Of a DNA stretch of 64,000 bases, positions 12,103 through 22,916 are shown in pieces. The notes below the pieces were generated by a model, which was not told the origin of the DNA, ran no database searches, and worked only from the letters and a program-made list of their open reading frames with translations. The DNA lies in assembly GCF_001619985.1 (NCBI RefSeq), contig NW_017264194.1:1979511-2043510 (forward strand). The letters are read 5' to 3'. The position numbers were made by a program, and so were the translations under genes. The stretch comes from Xylona heveae TC161 (Eukaryota > Ascomycota > Xylonomycetes > Xylonales > Xylonaceae). Each line of letters starts with the position of its first letter. Position 1 is the first letter of the stretch.

Positions 12103-12761
12103 CTTTGATCCGAGCAGCGATTATGGGTGCCAGTTCTTGGATGGATAAATGACACGATCGCGAAACGAATCGATGGCTTGCCAAGGGGCGAATTATTGTG
12201 TGTGATATTTCTCAAAGTTCGATATCGGGAGGCAAGTTCGTGGGGCGAGAATGGTTTTAACCCAATCGGGTAACGACAGAGCAGTCTACTGGTACTTATG
12301 TCGTTGTACCTCCAGCGAAACCCAAGAACAATCGCTTCATCTGCGACCTAGTTATGCGACAATGGCCAAGCACAAGATGGATATACGTCAAGACGAGGTC
12401 GAAATTACAGTAGAAAAAAAAGTTAAAATAATTACTAGGTAGATATGATGAAGTTTTTCAACCAAAATATCAATACATAAAGGGCCTGTATTTTCAAGAA
12501 GTGAATTCGTGGGGGAGGTGATCATTTGAGCTGAGTTGACCACCGCTCTCCCAATCGATAATAACGCCCCGAGAGCTGGATTCCTTTCAGATAAGTTGTA
12601 CAGTCCACTTTTGCACCAACCCGACCTGAAAATTAGAAAAAAAGAAAAAAGAGTGGTAGAAATGATCATATGTACTACCAAAAACGAGGCTGAAGATGAG
12701 TGACATGGCTGTTGGGGGCGCGCTCCTGCACGGGCACTGATTCCGGGTCCATTTTCGGAAT
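12103..12761. other. Intergenic: eIF3g promoter and DUF2415 gene 3' flank
   Basis: The region lies between two minus-strand genes. It should hold the eIF3g promoter near 12.1-12.3 kb and the terminator of the DUF2415 gene near 12.7 kb. No coding signal, RNA gene or repeat was recognised. Confidence 0.5.
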
Positions 12762-15011
12762 TCAGCATGGTAGAAACTTTGGGAAGAACTTCCTCTCTTG
12801 AATATTGACGTAGAATTCAGTAATTCCTTCCTCCGTTCCTACATAACTTTTGTGGATCCCTGTGTTAGCATGATAGGTGGCAACGACGCGGCTTTACAGC
12901 ACTTACAGTTTTCGGCCATCATCGTCCATCGTTACGCCAGCAGTTCCAACTCCATCAGCGGCGTTCTCACGATGACTTACTGCTCGTCGTAGGAGCCCAA
13001 GTTCATATCTTCCAAGACCATCCTCATCCACGGGGCCGCCTCGCGCATGCACATTTCTTAGCCGCTCTCTCCTGGCGGCATCCAACCGCGCCCAGGTGAT
13101 TTGCCGGCGTTCAAATGTTGCCTCAATGGAGGCTTCTCGCTCACGTCGGAGCCGCGTCGCCGCGTCCGGAAGAGGGCCCGCAGCCATTGCAGCTTCAATC
13201 GTACGCCAAGGATCACTTGTTGTTGAAGGCGAGCCTCTTAAGCGACCTTGAGTGGGTGAGATTGTCTGAGTTCGGGAGAGAGGTTCTATAAAACAAATCA
13301 GGAGAAAAGTTCTGCATTGCCAGGCGAGATTCGAGCATTTGATGTACCGCCATTGATCAATGGCTATACACGAAAATGTAATAACTCACCAGGTGTTAAA
13401 AGCGACGACCCTGATCGATTTTCCCGGCTAGCTGGTGAAGGTAAATAATTGACACTGAAGGGGCTCATTTGTCCATGCTCACGAGCATCTAAACGTTCTC
13501 TCGAAGCACGTAATGCATCTAGAAGCTGACGCTCTCTTTCGGTGAATGCGCGTGGCTCGTCATCTGAAGCATGAGGGGCTGCCTGCAGCCGACGACGTAC
13601 TGGGGATGCTCCGATATAGTCGGCTGCAAAGTTGATGGCAGCGGTCTCGTCGTGGTCATCCAATGCCCTTCGGTAGCGTCTGATAAATTCAGCCTCGCTA
13701 CTTAATTCCCGTAATTCTGGGTCGAGCAGACTCTCTTCCACATCGGTAATTTCGACAGTCTCAAAATTGTCAGAGTCAATATCCAAATGAATGACCTGGC
13801 GCGCATGTAATCCTGTTCGAACGTCTGCTACACATATTCTGCCGTGGTCTTCTGCCCAAATAAGAAGATCCCACGGCTCAGGCGAGAAGCACATGGATCG
13901 AACTGCGCCCGCTCGCGTTGGACGCGACGACCGAAGTATCTGCGTGACAGCATCGTCATCCCCTTCTGCACCGTCGATCAGAGTGGAGTCGAATATAGTT
14001 ACGATTCCATCCTGAGAGCCCACAGCGCAAAGGTGTCCACCTGGAGAAAACGCTGTAGTGAAACAATGTTCAGTCGCTATTCGAAGTTGTGGAGCTGCAC
14101 AAACTTCCCATTCAAGCTTCTCTACCGCTGATTCAGCATCGTGGCGTTTGGGATTTGACGAATTCGAAACCTTCTTCCGGCGGTAGAAATAGACGGTGGT
14201 GGAGTCTCCAACAACCACGAGAAGCTGTCCATCTGGAGACAAAGTAGCGTGGTTTGTAGCGAAGGGCAACTCGAGCGTCGAGAGTATCCGAAATTGAGTC
14301 AACGAGAATATGCGAACCGTCTTGTCATTGTTCCTGTAATGTCTCAGCTGTTGTTGCAAGCTAACTTTTTCAAAGGGCTTTACGTGATAATTGCCACTGT
14401 CTCCTCGGCCCCAAACTCTTCGTTTGATTTCCACTGATGTAGTGTAACTGAGTTCACGATCAGACCGCCGTGCTCTTCTATTCGCACTTCCGGCTTTCGT
14501 CTGGGGAGCTCTCGCGCAATGGCCATAGTTTCTTCCAACAATTCATGAGTTTGCCGCCGTGATTCGGGGTCAAGGTCTGCTGGTAATAGAGCATCCACAT
14601 CTGCATGGCGACGAGCGGCTGCATCTTCTGTCTCTGTTGCGCGGTCCAACTTCACCGCGGCAAACTGGCCGTTATCCCCTCCTCCCACACATACCCATCC
14701 ATAGCCAGCTACCAGGCACCTTGGCTCAAACGGCAACACGCCGACAATTTGTCTCTCCCTGGTTTTCGCATGTAAGCAGTAAATTTCCCTCTCCGAAACG
14801 TAGTAAATAAGACCCCGATTAGGCGAGCTGATAAAGTGACGAAGTTGCCAGTGACTGCCCGCATAATTTCAGCGCCTGGTCTGTGACTACAAAAGGTCTA
14901 TGTTCCAGCTTACGGAACTGGTATCTTAATCGGAAAAAAGTATCGTGGAGAGGGCAGGATGAGACTCTCAGTGGGCCGGTAGCTATGGAGCAAAACTAAA
15001 TTAGAGCCCAT
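12762..15011 (-). CDS. WD-like protein with DUF2415 domain
   Basis: Five exons (15011-14914, 14854-14384, 14333-13390, 13285-12907, 12846-12762) join to 658 residues. The N-terminal half reads as a beta-propeller-like protein: HWQLRHFISSPNRGLIYYVS, then LVAGYGWVCVGGGDNGQFAA, NNDKTVRIFSL, and LSPDGQLLVVVGDSTTVYFY. The short DUF2415 hallmark with its Asp-Leu-Leu core is present as EPWDLLIWAEDHGRICVADV. After a charged, Arg-rich linker the protein ends with a further propeller-like piece, TAGVTMDDDGRKLYVGTEEG. The family is widespread in ascomycetes and its molecular role is not established to my knowledge. A regulatory or scaffolding role is a guess from the WD-like fold. The gene is divergently arranged with mitochondrial Hsp70. 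In the last intron only the distal AAAAG acceptor keeps the frame, not the nearer CACAG. Confidence 0.85.
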
Positions 15012-15823
15012 TCTGAAAGGGTCTCTTCATGTAAGTGTTGGAATTAACGCACAACGTCTCGTCGGCCGTCATTCTGCCGCAAATAAGTCGAAGCTCAATT
15101 GTCCTCGCATCGAGAAGAGATTTGAATAGCTGGTGGCGGATGACACGGGATTCGAATGCGGAAATAATAACACGCTCACGGATGCGACAGTCACGAGAGA
15201 GAATGGATGGCTAAATCGAAAGGCTTTCTGGGTTGACCACGCTTGCTTCGAAGCAAATGATAATACTGTCAAGAGTCGCAAGCCATACAAATATCTGTAC
15301 AATTCAAAAAAGGGAATATCACTGCACATTTGCTCCGAAGTGAAGTCGAGACTACCAGTGACGTCGGCCAACTTCCCCACCCTACCTAGTGAAGCAGCAG
15401 CCGCAGCCCTGAGATTCCCATGAGAGACCAGAATCCGAATAGGAAAGGCGGAATGTGGTTAGTTCCGGGCGAGGGGGGGGTTTCCCAATGGACGGAAATT
15501 GCCATTATGAGATGCCGGGTAACCTGGCGTTATAGTTCACTTCACCAAGTTTCGACCAACTTCTATCAAAATTGCTCGCCTCCCCCATTTCGGCAATGGA
15601 TCGGCTAAACGTGCCTTCTCAGTCTCACGCCCCATTCACCCTTTTTGGTGCAATCAGTGCGACGCTAAATCTTTTTCCTGCTCCTGCCGACGACGTCCTC
15701 CCATCTCCATCTCTTCTTATCCCATCCACCTTCAATTCTTCCCATCTTCATCCAATTCACCAGCCCTTTGTTTGGTTCTTTCGTTGTTGTTTTTTCTTTG
15801 GCTGTGTGGTTTAATTTGGCAAG
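15012..15823. other. Divergent promoter region between DUF2415 gene and Hsp70
   Basis: These 812 bases separate two genes transcribed outward and must contain both promoters. The Hsp70-proximal part (about 15.66-15.82 kb) is rich in CT tracts, as is common for strongly expressed mould genes. I saw no certain heat-shock element array. No coding signal is supported. Confidence 0.5.
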
Positions 15824-18029
15824 ATGTTGTCGTCAAGACTTTCAAGAGCGGTAAGGATGTTCCGTTATTGCACTGGTGAACTATTGGATTACTGACTTTT
15901 CAACGACAGCTCCCCAGGGCCACTCCTGCCCTCCGTCGCGCCTCCGCGCTGAGATCGCCTTTCGGCGCTTCATTTACGCGGTTTAACTCGACTGGCGGCG
16001 AGGAAAAGGTTAAAGGCCAAGTCATTGGTATTGATCTTGGTAAGTTCTTGCAAAATTGGTCGCGTTCACAACTCGTTCAGTAATCTAACCAACTCAAAGG
16101 TACCACCAACTCGGCTGTCGCCATCATGGAAGGAAAGCAGCCCAAGATCATTGAAAACGTTGAAGGTAGGTGCCACCCTGTCCCCATGATTGATTGCCAC
16201 CTTCTAACATGACAATTGCAGGTGCTCGGACGACCCCTTCCGTCGTTGCATTCACTCAGGATGGTGAGCGTTTGGTCGGTATTGCCGCCAAGCGTCAAGC
16301 TGTTGTTAACCCCGAGAACACCCTTTTCGCTACTAAGCGTCTCATCGGTCGCAAGTTCACCGACCCCGAATGTCAGCGTGATCTCAATGAAGTCCCCTAC
16401 AAGATCGTTCAGCACACCAACGGTGATGCCTGGGTTGAGGCCCGCGGTCAAAAGTACTCTCCTGCTCAGATCGGTGGTTTCGTTCTGCAGAAGATGAAGG
16501 AGACTGCTGAGAACTACCTCAGCAAGCCTATTAAGAATGGTGTTGTCACCGTCCCTGCCTACTTCAACGACTCCCAGCGTCAGGCTACCAAGGACGCGGG
16601 TCAGATTGCTGGTCTGAACGTCCTGCGTGTTGTTAACGAGCCTACTGCTGCTGCTCTTGCCTATGGTCTTGAGAAGGAGGACGACCGCATCATCGCCGTC
16701 TACGACTTGGGTGGTGGTACTTTCGATATCTCCGTCCTTGAGATTCAGAAGGGTGTCTTCGAGGTCAAGTCCACCAACGGTGATACCCACCTTGGTGGTG
16801 AGGACTTTGATATCACTCTCGTCCGTCACTTGGTTCAGCAGTTCAAGAAGGAGGCTGGAATCGACCTCTCCGGTGACCGCATGGCCATTCAGCGTATCCG
16901 TGAGGCCGCTGAGAAGGCCAAGATTGAGCTTTCGTCCTCGCTCCAGACCGAGATCAACCTTCCCTTCATTACTGCCGATGCATCTGGCCCCAAGCACATC
17001 AACTCCAAGCTTACCCGATCTCAGCTTGAGAACTTGGTGGAGCCTCTCATCAGCCGCACCATCGACCCGGTCCGCAAGGCCCTCAAGGATGCCTCCCTCC
17101 AAGCCAAGGACATCCAGGAGGTTATCCTTGTCGGTGGTATGACCCGTATGCCCAAGGTTACCGACTCTGTTAAGGGCATTTTCGGCCGCGACCCCGCCAA
17201 GTCTGTCAACCCTGACGAGGCTGTTGCCATCGGTGCTGCTATTCAGGGTGCCGTCCTCGCTGGTGAAGTCATGGATGTCCTTCTTCTCGACGTCACTCCC
17301 CTCTCTCTCGGTATCGAGACCCTCGGTGGTGTTTTCACCCGCCTGATCAACCGTAACACTACTATCCCCACCAAGAAGTCTCAGGTCTTCTCTACCGCGG
17401 CTGATTTCCAGACCGCTGTCGAGATCAAGGTCTACCAGGGTGAGCGTGAGCTTGTCCGTGACAACAAGCTGCTTGGTAACTTCCAGCTTGTCGGCATCCC
17501 TCCTGCCCACCGTGGTGTCCCCCAGGTTGAGGTCACCTTCGACATTGATGCCGACTCTATCGTCCACGTTCACGCCAAGGACAAGTCTACCAACAAGGAC
17601 CAGTCTATCACCATTGCTTCCGGCTCCGGTCTCTCCGATTCTGAGATCCAGAGCATGGTTGATGACGCCGAGCGTTACGGTGAACAGGACAAGCAGCGCA
17701 AGTCTGCTATTGAGGCTGCCAACCGCGCCGACAGCGTCGCCAACGATACCGAGAAGGCCCTGACGGAATTCGAGGACCGTCTTGACAAGACCGAGGCCGA
17801 CGCCATCCGTGAGAAGATCAGCTCTCTTCGCGAGTTCATTGCCCAGAGCCAGGCTGGCGAGGGCACCGCGACTGCTGAAGACCTCAAGGCTAAGACTGAC
17901 GAGCTCCAGGTGGCCAGCTTGAACCTTTTCGACAAGATGCACAAGGCTCGCTCTGAGGGCTCTGAGCAGCAGCAGCAGCAAGGCCAGGGCGAGGGTCAGC
18001 AGACTGGTGAGGGCGAGAAGAAGCCTTAA
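15824..18029 (+). CDS. ssc1: Mitochondrial Hsp70 chaperone (Ssc1 type)
   Basis: Four exons (15824-15850, 15910-16039, 16100-16165, 16222-18029) give 676 residues. A basic, Ser/Arg-rich N-terminus of about 35 residues is a mitochondrial presequence. The ATPase domain follows, with [46 protein letters not shown] and THLGGEDFD; the signature [13 protein letters not shown] closes it. The substrate-binding domain begins around [17 protein letters not shown], and the tail ends in a Gln/Gly-rich stretch before EGEKKP. Ssc1 drives import of proteins through TIM23 and folds them in the matrix. Codon use is strongly biased toward C/T-ending codons, which fits high expression and also creates a long antisense frame. 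Confidence 0.98.
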
Positions 18030-18488
18030 ATTTGTTCTCTGAGCCCAACAAAAGCGTCTTCCCTTTTTTTAATCGGTCTATTTCTTTTCTTGTGATTAGA
18101 CATGTTGGCATTGTATTATATTTCATACTCCCTTCAGTAAGCTGTTGTGGAATATTTCATCATTTGTTTTACTATCTTAAGCCTTTTCCTCTCTTCTACC
18201 AGGTGTCTTCATAGGTCATAGGCGGGAGTCATCGTGTGCTGGTTATGACAAAGGACGGGCACCTTGTATTAATACAATCGTGATGATTATAATACGCTAT
18301 TCTCCTCTCATTGAATTTAAAATCTTTGATTCAAAATATTTTTTTGACATTCCATCCATATACAGGGTTCTCACCCATTGAATCTTACATGCTGTGCGTG
18401 AGCGCTCCCCTTCGGCCGAGCCAGGAATCAACCCTAAGTACTATCTACGAAGAGATAATAACAAGCTATTGCTCATTTCTTTTGGAAA
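18030..18488. other. 3' flank between Hsp70 and the micro-gene
   Basis: Convergent 3' flanks of Hsp70 and the 73-codon micro-gene. It holds T-rich tracts and ATTAATACAATC-type AT-rich sequence suited to polyadenylation. No gene supported. Confidence 0.5.
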
Positions 18489-18836
18489 TCACCCATGCTT
18501 GGTCCCGTCACCATACTCTCGGTCGACAGCTCTTACTTTAGGAATATATTCATTCAGCCTCTGTCTTTCTTCCGACGTAGCCTCCAGATTGAATGACTTT
18601 TCTAACCGGTCAGACAGGGCCAGTCCAAAAGTGGCGTACGCTACTGTGCCCAACCCCAGGAAAGCACGGGCGCGCGGGCTCAATGAGCGGTACCATCTAG
18701 GACCAGAAAAAAAAGATCAGTCACCTTGACCATTTTTGGCGCTTTATCAAAGGGATGGCATTTTGTAAATCCCTTCTATTTCGCGCTTTGGGGTGGGGTG
18801 GGAGGCGCGGAATATAACTCACTGCCAAAGCGACAT
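18489..18836 (-). CDS. 73-residue single-pass membrane micro-protein
   Basis: Two exons, 18836-18823 and 18696-18489, join to 73 residues. The first exon is only 14 nt (MSLWQ-) and is followed by a canonical GTGAGT donor; the 126-nt intron ends in TTTCTGGTCCTAG. The product starts MSLWQWYRSLSPRARAFLGL and has one hydrophobic segment at about residues 15-33, followed by a charged tail with DRLEKSFNLEATSEERQRLN. Small proteins of this shape in ascomycetes are often mitochondrial or ER membrane components, but I do not recognise the family and give no function. Without splicing the frame has no ATG, so standard short-ORF searches would miss or misstart it. The clean splice sites and membrane topology support a real gene. 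Confidence 0.7.
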
Positions 18837-19276
18837 TGCTGGAGGCGCAGGCGAGGGGAGATGAGGAGGTGAGGACTGATTTACCTCCCTCGAGCAGCGG
18901 CCACCACCAAGGTCGACTGAAAGCCTCTTCAATCTGCAGAGTGAACCCGGAAATAACACTAGCTGGTCAAATAAGGTAGCTTTAATCTATGCGAACAGTT
19001 GTGAGGGGAGAAGGGGGGTTGGGCAATGAAAGGCCAGCATGGCAGGGAGACGCAAGGGGCATCACGTGCACCCGTGGGCTGAAAGGCACGAAGGAGACAG
19101 CATGTCCAGTTTAATATATATCATGGGCAACCAACAGCATAATGGCCAAATATTCCTGGGATTTCTGCAGCTTCTGTCAAATTCGACGCTGAGATTGCTT
19201 TTAGAAAGCTATGCATGAGGAAGCCACTGGGAAAACTGGCCAACATTCAGAGTCTGTCTAGGTATATGCAGTGGTC
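18837..19276. other. Divergent promoter region, micro-gene and GH47
   Basis: The 440 bases between two outward-facing genes; they must hold both promoters. A TTTAATATATATCATG stretch near 19.11 kb is a plausible TATA region for the GH47 gene. No further feature was seen. Confidence 0.45.
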
Positions 19277-21046
19277 ATGATTTCCGGTCTTCGGCTGGCC
19301 AGTTACCGGCTCATAGGTTTGGCATTTGGAAGCGTAATTCTACTCTACTTGTTATTTCGTCATGTGGACATAAATCGGGGAGATCTCCATTTCTATGGAC
19401 TTGGTAACAATGGGCCAAGAAAAGTCCAATATGCGGCGTTCGAGGATAGCGGAGTTGACTTTGCCGACGTCAAGAGAGCTGAGGAAGTTTTGGGCGTCAT
19501 GAAGGAGACATTTTGGAAATACAGGTCCAAAGCCTGGGGCCACGACGATATCAAGCCTATCTCTGGAAAGCCGAGAGAAACCAGGTAAGAATACTAGCAT
19601 ATGCACGTCGCAATCAATCCCCCAAAGCAATTGATTTGGAGGCTTAAAGAGCCTAAATGCTGACAATTCAATGTGCCATGCAGGAATGGCTGGGGAGCGT
19701 TCATCGTGGACTCTTCAACAACAGTCGCCGTGATGGGTTTATCCGCCGAATTAGAGCTAGAAATAGACCACATCATTGAGAAGATCGATTTCGACAAAGC
19801 TCGCGGTCTCGTTGACCCATTCGAGACAACAATACGATATCTCGGTGGCATGATATCTCTCATCGAACTCATCGACGGCGGGGTCGCGCCTGACACGCCT
19901 CGAAAGAAACGTGATCGTTTGCTCGACAAGGCTAAGGCGCTGGCTCGAAAGCTGGGCCCGGCTTATGACACTCCGTCGGGACTACCATGGCCGCGTATCG
20001 ACTTTGAAAATGACTCCCCTGGCGCGGCTCCAAAATATGTCATAGAGGGCCATCCGGCAGTGGCTCCAGCACGAGCAGGGACAAACTATCTTGAAAACCG
20101 GGTGCTCAGTCGGCTGACTGGAGACCCCGTCTACACCCTCAATGCAACAAAGGCATGGGGTCCAATGGTCTGGCCCAAAGACCCTGAAGAACTCCCAGGT
20201 ATAATAGACGCTCCTATCGATATCATCACCGGCAAAGCGGCCGGTCACGACCGGACCTGGGATTCGGGCCATGACAGCTACTACGAGTATCTGATAAAAG
20301 CCTACATTATGGCCCCAAACGAGCCGTACGCCGCCACGTACCGAGACCGATGGATTCAGGCCGTGGATTCCCTTCGCAAACACCTGATAAGTAGATCAGC
20401 TGCGCCAGGCGGAGGAAAAGGTCATCTCTTTCTCGGGAAGAACAAAGATGGTGTGTACGAAAATGAGATGAGCCACTTGGCTCACTTCGTTCCGGGAAAT
20501 CTCCTGCTAGGCGGCAAATATCTTGACCGGAAGGATATTGTTGAGCTGGGACTCGAGCTTCTAGAAGGATGCCACCACACATATACTGTGACGCCGACCA
20601 AGGTTGGACCAGAGAAGTTCTCCTGGATACCGGAAGAGAGGTCCAAACAGAACGCCTCGGAAACGATGGAGACCGAGATACATCGCAAGCAATGGGAGCA
20701 ATACGGCTTTTGGGCCAACGAGCCAACCTACAAGCTTCGCCCCGAATACGTCGAAAGCGTCTTCTACGCGTGGCGCCTCACCGGCGACCCCAAATATCGA
20801 GAGTGGAATTGGGAAGCCTTCACCGCGATCCGCGACCACTGCCACGCCGCGCACGGTTACAGCGACCTGCGCGACGTCATGAACGCGACTGCACCACAAG
20901 GGGATAACAGCGAGAGTTTCTGGACTGCTGAAACGCTCAAGTATCTCTACCTTACTTTTGTCGATCCCTCCCATATGAATCTCGACGAATGGGTGTTTAC
21001 TACAGAAGCACACCCCGTGCGAATCTCTACTCCAGAAATTCGATAA
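19277..21046 (+). CDS. Class I alpha-1,2-mannosidase, GH47
   Basis: Two exons (19277-19584, 19684-21046) give 556 residues. The N-terminus is a type II signal-anchor: a short cytosolic tail and a hydrophobic segment at about residues 10-26. GH47 features follow in order: WGHDDIKPISGKPRETRNGW, LGGMISLIELIDGG-like core written here as RYLGGMISLIELIDGG, RTWDSGHDSYYEYLIKAYI, EMSHLAHFVPGNLLLGGKYL, LRPEYVES, and the closing FWTAETLKYLYLTF with the calcium-binding Thr-Glu of FTTEAHPV. The enzyme trims alpha-1,2-linked mannose from N-glycans in the ER or Golgi, or in ER-associated degradation. Which compartment cannot be read with certainty. The upstream in-frame GTG GTC before the ATG is not used. 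It is convergent with the alpha-glucan synthase. Confidence 0.95.
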
Positions 21047-22916
21047 GGCATATAGAAGCATCTAGATTCTTGGATCGTTTCTTTCTTGCTCTCTTGCCTT
21101 CTTGCTTTCTTCCTTCTTTGGTTGCTTGAATTAACATTCTCCAGTGAATTCTTTATTTTTCCTCTCTCCCGTCCCGAGTTTCTTGGATACTTTCTCCTTC
21201 ATTACCTTCAATATCCTCCATTTTCGTTTCTCCTTTATCCATTCTGGAGTTTACTTGTCATTGGTGTTGGACGTTTGCATCTCTCGCATTATCGGTATGG
21301 AATCAGAGACTCTGTTGGAACAGGGTCAAATTGGGTTTGGTCGTTGGTTCACTGATTGTTGGTTTTATTTTTAAAAACTTCTTTTCCTCCCTTTTCGTTT
21401 TCTGTTTCCTTTTTTCACTTGGGGTCTCACAACGGTATGGGTTGGAATGATGAAATGATTATCGTCACCGGTAGTATTCAGTATCTATCTGTCTACCTAG
21501 GTAGGCAGTCAAATCGCAATGAGAAGATTCGTCTACGGTCGTCATAATCAACGCCGTGCAAACAGTGATGGTACTGTCCATAGTAAGACCTCTCCTCCTG
21601 ATCTTAGTAACAGTCTCTTCCGCACCGGCGCCGCCTCCCATGCTCATGCCCCAGCACTTTCCGACTATGAGCTTGGAACGCTTTTCCCGGGATCATCTTT
21701 AATCTCACTTCCGTGATCCTCAGAGGACCCGGAGAATATGTGTGCCGGAGAAACTATTCCCTTTCCCATTGGGACCGTCTCCTTGGTGTCCCACGGGCAA
21801 TTAGAAGCATCTGATATCCGGCCTCTCCACAGATGTACTTTTGATTGGGGAGGATAATCCACATTCTACAGCAACCATTCGACATTGAACCGCACGTGAT
21901 ACTGAGAATAGATATCTCTGACAAGATTCTACGATACTCTGTAATTGAAGATCGCAGTAAGATTGTTTCCTAGGAAGATTTCTCTAATTTACAAACAAAA
22001 GTCTTTACACCATCTGCTGCGGATTGAAACGACGTGCACCTATTGGAAAAGGGAGTTCCAGCTCCTGCCTACGCACCATCATGCTAAAACAACCAATCCG
22101 TGGTCTGCCACGCCACAGGGGGGGGGTGGACTTCAACTGTTAGAAAGGCGATGCGATGCGAAAGACGAAAAACGAACCTCACGACAGAATAAAAACCACA
22201 AAGGGCAATAGACATGCGGAGACAGTATGGATAAGACGATGCAATGTAATGGCACGCTGAAGACAATATATGGTTCTCTCTACAATGCGCCACACAGTAG
22301 GGGTTATAAAAAAGAAAAGAAGGAGAAGAAGAAGAATCTATCTAAACGGAAATGCCGAAATGGGGGAACAAAGAAATGAATGTTATGTACAAAGTAGAAG
22401 AGAAATGAAAATTAAATAATATTGAAACGTTGCAATGTGCTGTATTCGAGGCTTGCTTCTCGCTGGATCCGCATTGCGTGCACGAATATATTAAAGCTGA
22501 TAAGCAAGACCCTAAGCCATTAAGCAACTCTTATTGCAGATGGATGACAGAGAGAGTAGCAATATCTTCCCAAAGGTCCGGTATCCTAAATACCTTTGGT
22601 ATCATATCCAAATGGGATGATGACAGCTTAAGGATGATATTGATAGAAGTTGGCGCAAGCAATGCTGTAGATGCCGCTGGATGAAAGATTCACGCAACTC
22701 GACTTCATGAGACGAGTCAACAAAAGTGCCGAAATGGGTAACTGCGATGCGGTTCGTAACATTTGCCGTAAATTATGTGAGGGGCGGTACCCCTAGTTAC
22801 CCGTTTTCGGATAGGAAGCGTGAACCGTATGGTGGGTACCGCTCAGAGAGGTTCATCGAAATAGAGGAAACAAGAGACAGAGAGTGGTTTCCAAACGTAG
22901 AAAATAATTGACAGCC
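21047..22916. other. Convergent 3' flanks of GH47 and alpha-glucan synthase
   Basis: A 1.87 kb stretch that is unusually long for convergent fungal genes. It begins with CTT-rich sequence after the mannosidase stop and contains only short random frames. A G-run of nine lies near 22.12 kb and an inverted repeat near 22.74-22.80 kb is listed separately. An unrecognised non-coding transcript is possible but nothing shows it. Confidence 0.5.
22735..22800. other. Inverted repeat downstream of alpha-glucan synthase
   Basis: GGGTAACT at about 22735-22742 is the inverted copy of AGTTACCC at about 22792-22799. Between them lies a smaller hairpin-capable GGGGCGGTACCCC. In RNA from either strand this could fold as a branched hairpin about 120 bases beyond the synthase stop codon, so it may be part of its 3' UTR. 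No function is claimed. Confidence 0.4.

Noticed and set aside
16077-17981. Long minus-strand open frame opposite the Hsp70 coding exon
   Set aside because: Mirrors a well-formed Hsp70 on the plus strand; its content is Leu/Asp/Gly-rich from reversed codon bias and shows no domain.
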